Positions 63,736-64,000 of a DNA stretch of 64,000 nt are shown in pieces (the stretch's first letter is position 1; each line of letters starts with the position of its first letter). This stretch comes from Stigmatella aurantiaca. GTDB taxonomy: Bacteria > Myxococcota > Myxococcia > Myxococcales > Myxococcaceae. The notes below the pieces were generated by a model, which did not search any database, was not told the DNA's origin, and was given only the letters and a program-made list of their open reading frames with translations. Where the stretch lies: positions 1-64,000 of the forward strand of contig NZ_FOAP01000007.1 of assembly GCF_900109545.1 (NCBI RefSeq), in the 5' to 3' direction. Both the position numbers and the translations under genes were made by a program.

Positions 63736-64000
63736 ATGGTCATCATTTTTACATTGGTTGCCCTGGCCCTCGCCATTCTCGTGTCCTTGAAGGGGGCCTG
63801 TCAGTCGGATGACGCTTGTGCCGCCAACGCCGGGCTACTGGGCGAAGGGCTCGATGGGCGTGTGTTATCGGGGGAACTCGAGGGCATCCCCGTCTGGATG
63901 GGCATGGAGATGCACGAGGTCGCGGAAGAAGGGCTCATCCAGTTCTGCGTGGTGCGCGCGAAGGTGCCCGGTCCCCTGCCCCGGGGGTTCGTCGCCGCCC
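63736..64000 (+). CDS. N-terminal fragment of a membrane-anchored protein (truncated by window edge)
   Basis: The first 88 codons from ATG 63736 are present. A single hydrophobic segment at the very N-terminus (VIIFTLVALALAILVSLKG) is followed by a Cys-containing loop (ACQSDDACAANAG) and a soluble domain beginning VLSGELEGIPVWMG and FCVVRAKVPGPLPRG. No family recognised. An in-frame GTG at 63724 is an alternative start. Confidence 0.6.
   Translation, partial: MVIIFTLVALALAILVSLKGACQSDDACAANAGLLGEGLDGRVLSGELEGIPVWMGMEMHEVAEEGLIQFCVVRAKVPGPLPRGFVAA

Overview
The window is high-GC, densely packed bacterial DNA that reads as a myxobacterium, most likely Cystobacterineae (Stigmatella, Archangium, Cystobacter or Myxococcus type). 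The basis is third-position G/C bias, many lipoproteins and secreted beta-rich proteins, MopE-type Cys/Asp motifs beside kelch repeats, a DUF4388 protein, astacin and GH19/GH43/GH99-type secreted hydrolases, and an ordinary Gram-negative core (lpxC, ruvB, serC, pyrF, pepA). Species assignment is inference; no rRNA gene is present.

Layout. 0-12 kb: tail of a GH19 chitinase, a PhyH-type dioxygenase, a triple peptidoglycan-binding hydrolase without a Sec signal, then a tight three-gene minus-strand operon (YdbH/AsmA-like bridge protein, a lipoprotein that looks like a YnbE-YdbL fusion, and a giant TolB-propeller/TPR protein). 12-24.5 kb is an accessory, scarred zone: remnants of IS3 and IS91 transposases, two families of dispersed direct repeats, fragments of an M1 aminopeptidase, an AAA ATPase, a TPR peptidase and an ArsR regulator, and two tRNA 3'-end-like sequences. 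Embedded in it are intact genes for a kelch lipoprotein, a carboxypeptidase-regulatory-like protein, a PhoD phosphatase and a GH43-like protein. A UvrA2/DrrC-like ABC ATPase follows at its right edge.

24.5-36 kb: astacin protease, alpha/beta hydrolase, SplB-like radical SAM protein, chalcone-isomerase-like protein, serC, and then the most interesting locus: a translationally coupled minus-strand operon (35587 to 32140) encoding an M61-like lipoprotein peptidase, a 91-residue lipoprotein ending in four tandem EG(T/K)CG pentamers, a DUF692/MNIO oxygenase and a DUF2063 partner. This is a bufferin-like, probably copper-binding RiPP pathway with a membrane-anchored precursor, and a perfect 14-bp hairpin separates the precursor from the modifying enzymes. 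Divergent to it is an ScfR/RamB-type regulator with two TTTGCAAA-type boxes in its promoter region.

36-64 kb is mostly housekeeping and envelope genes: TPR protein, DUF1634/TauE pair, PepA, PyrF with DUF4388 and a SurA-DsbA-like lipoprotein, LpxC, RuvB, MDR dehydrogenase plus MBL hydrolase, several secreted proteins (PKD domain, discoidin/CBM6/GH99-like), a GT1 glycosyltransferase, a GHKL-ATPase fused to a zincin, a MATE exporter, a methyltransferase with a small helix-hairpin-helix protein, and a truncated membrane protein at the right edge.

All calls come from reading translations and motifs by eye; no database search was run. Where a long open frame begins upstream of a convincing ribosome-binding site or signal peptide, the internal start was chosen and this is stated.
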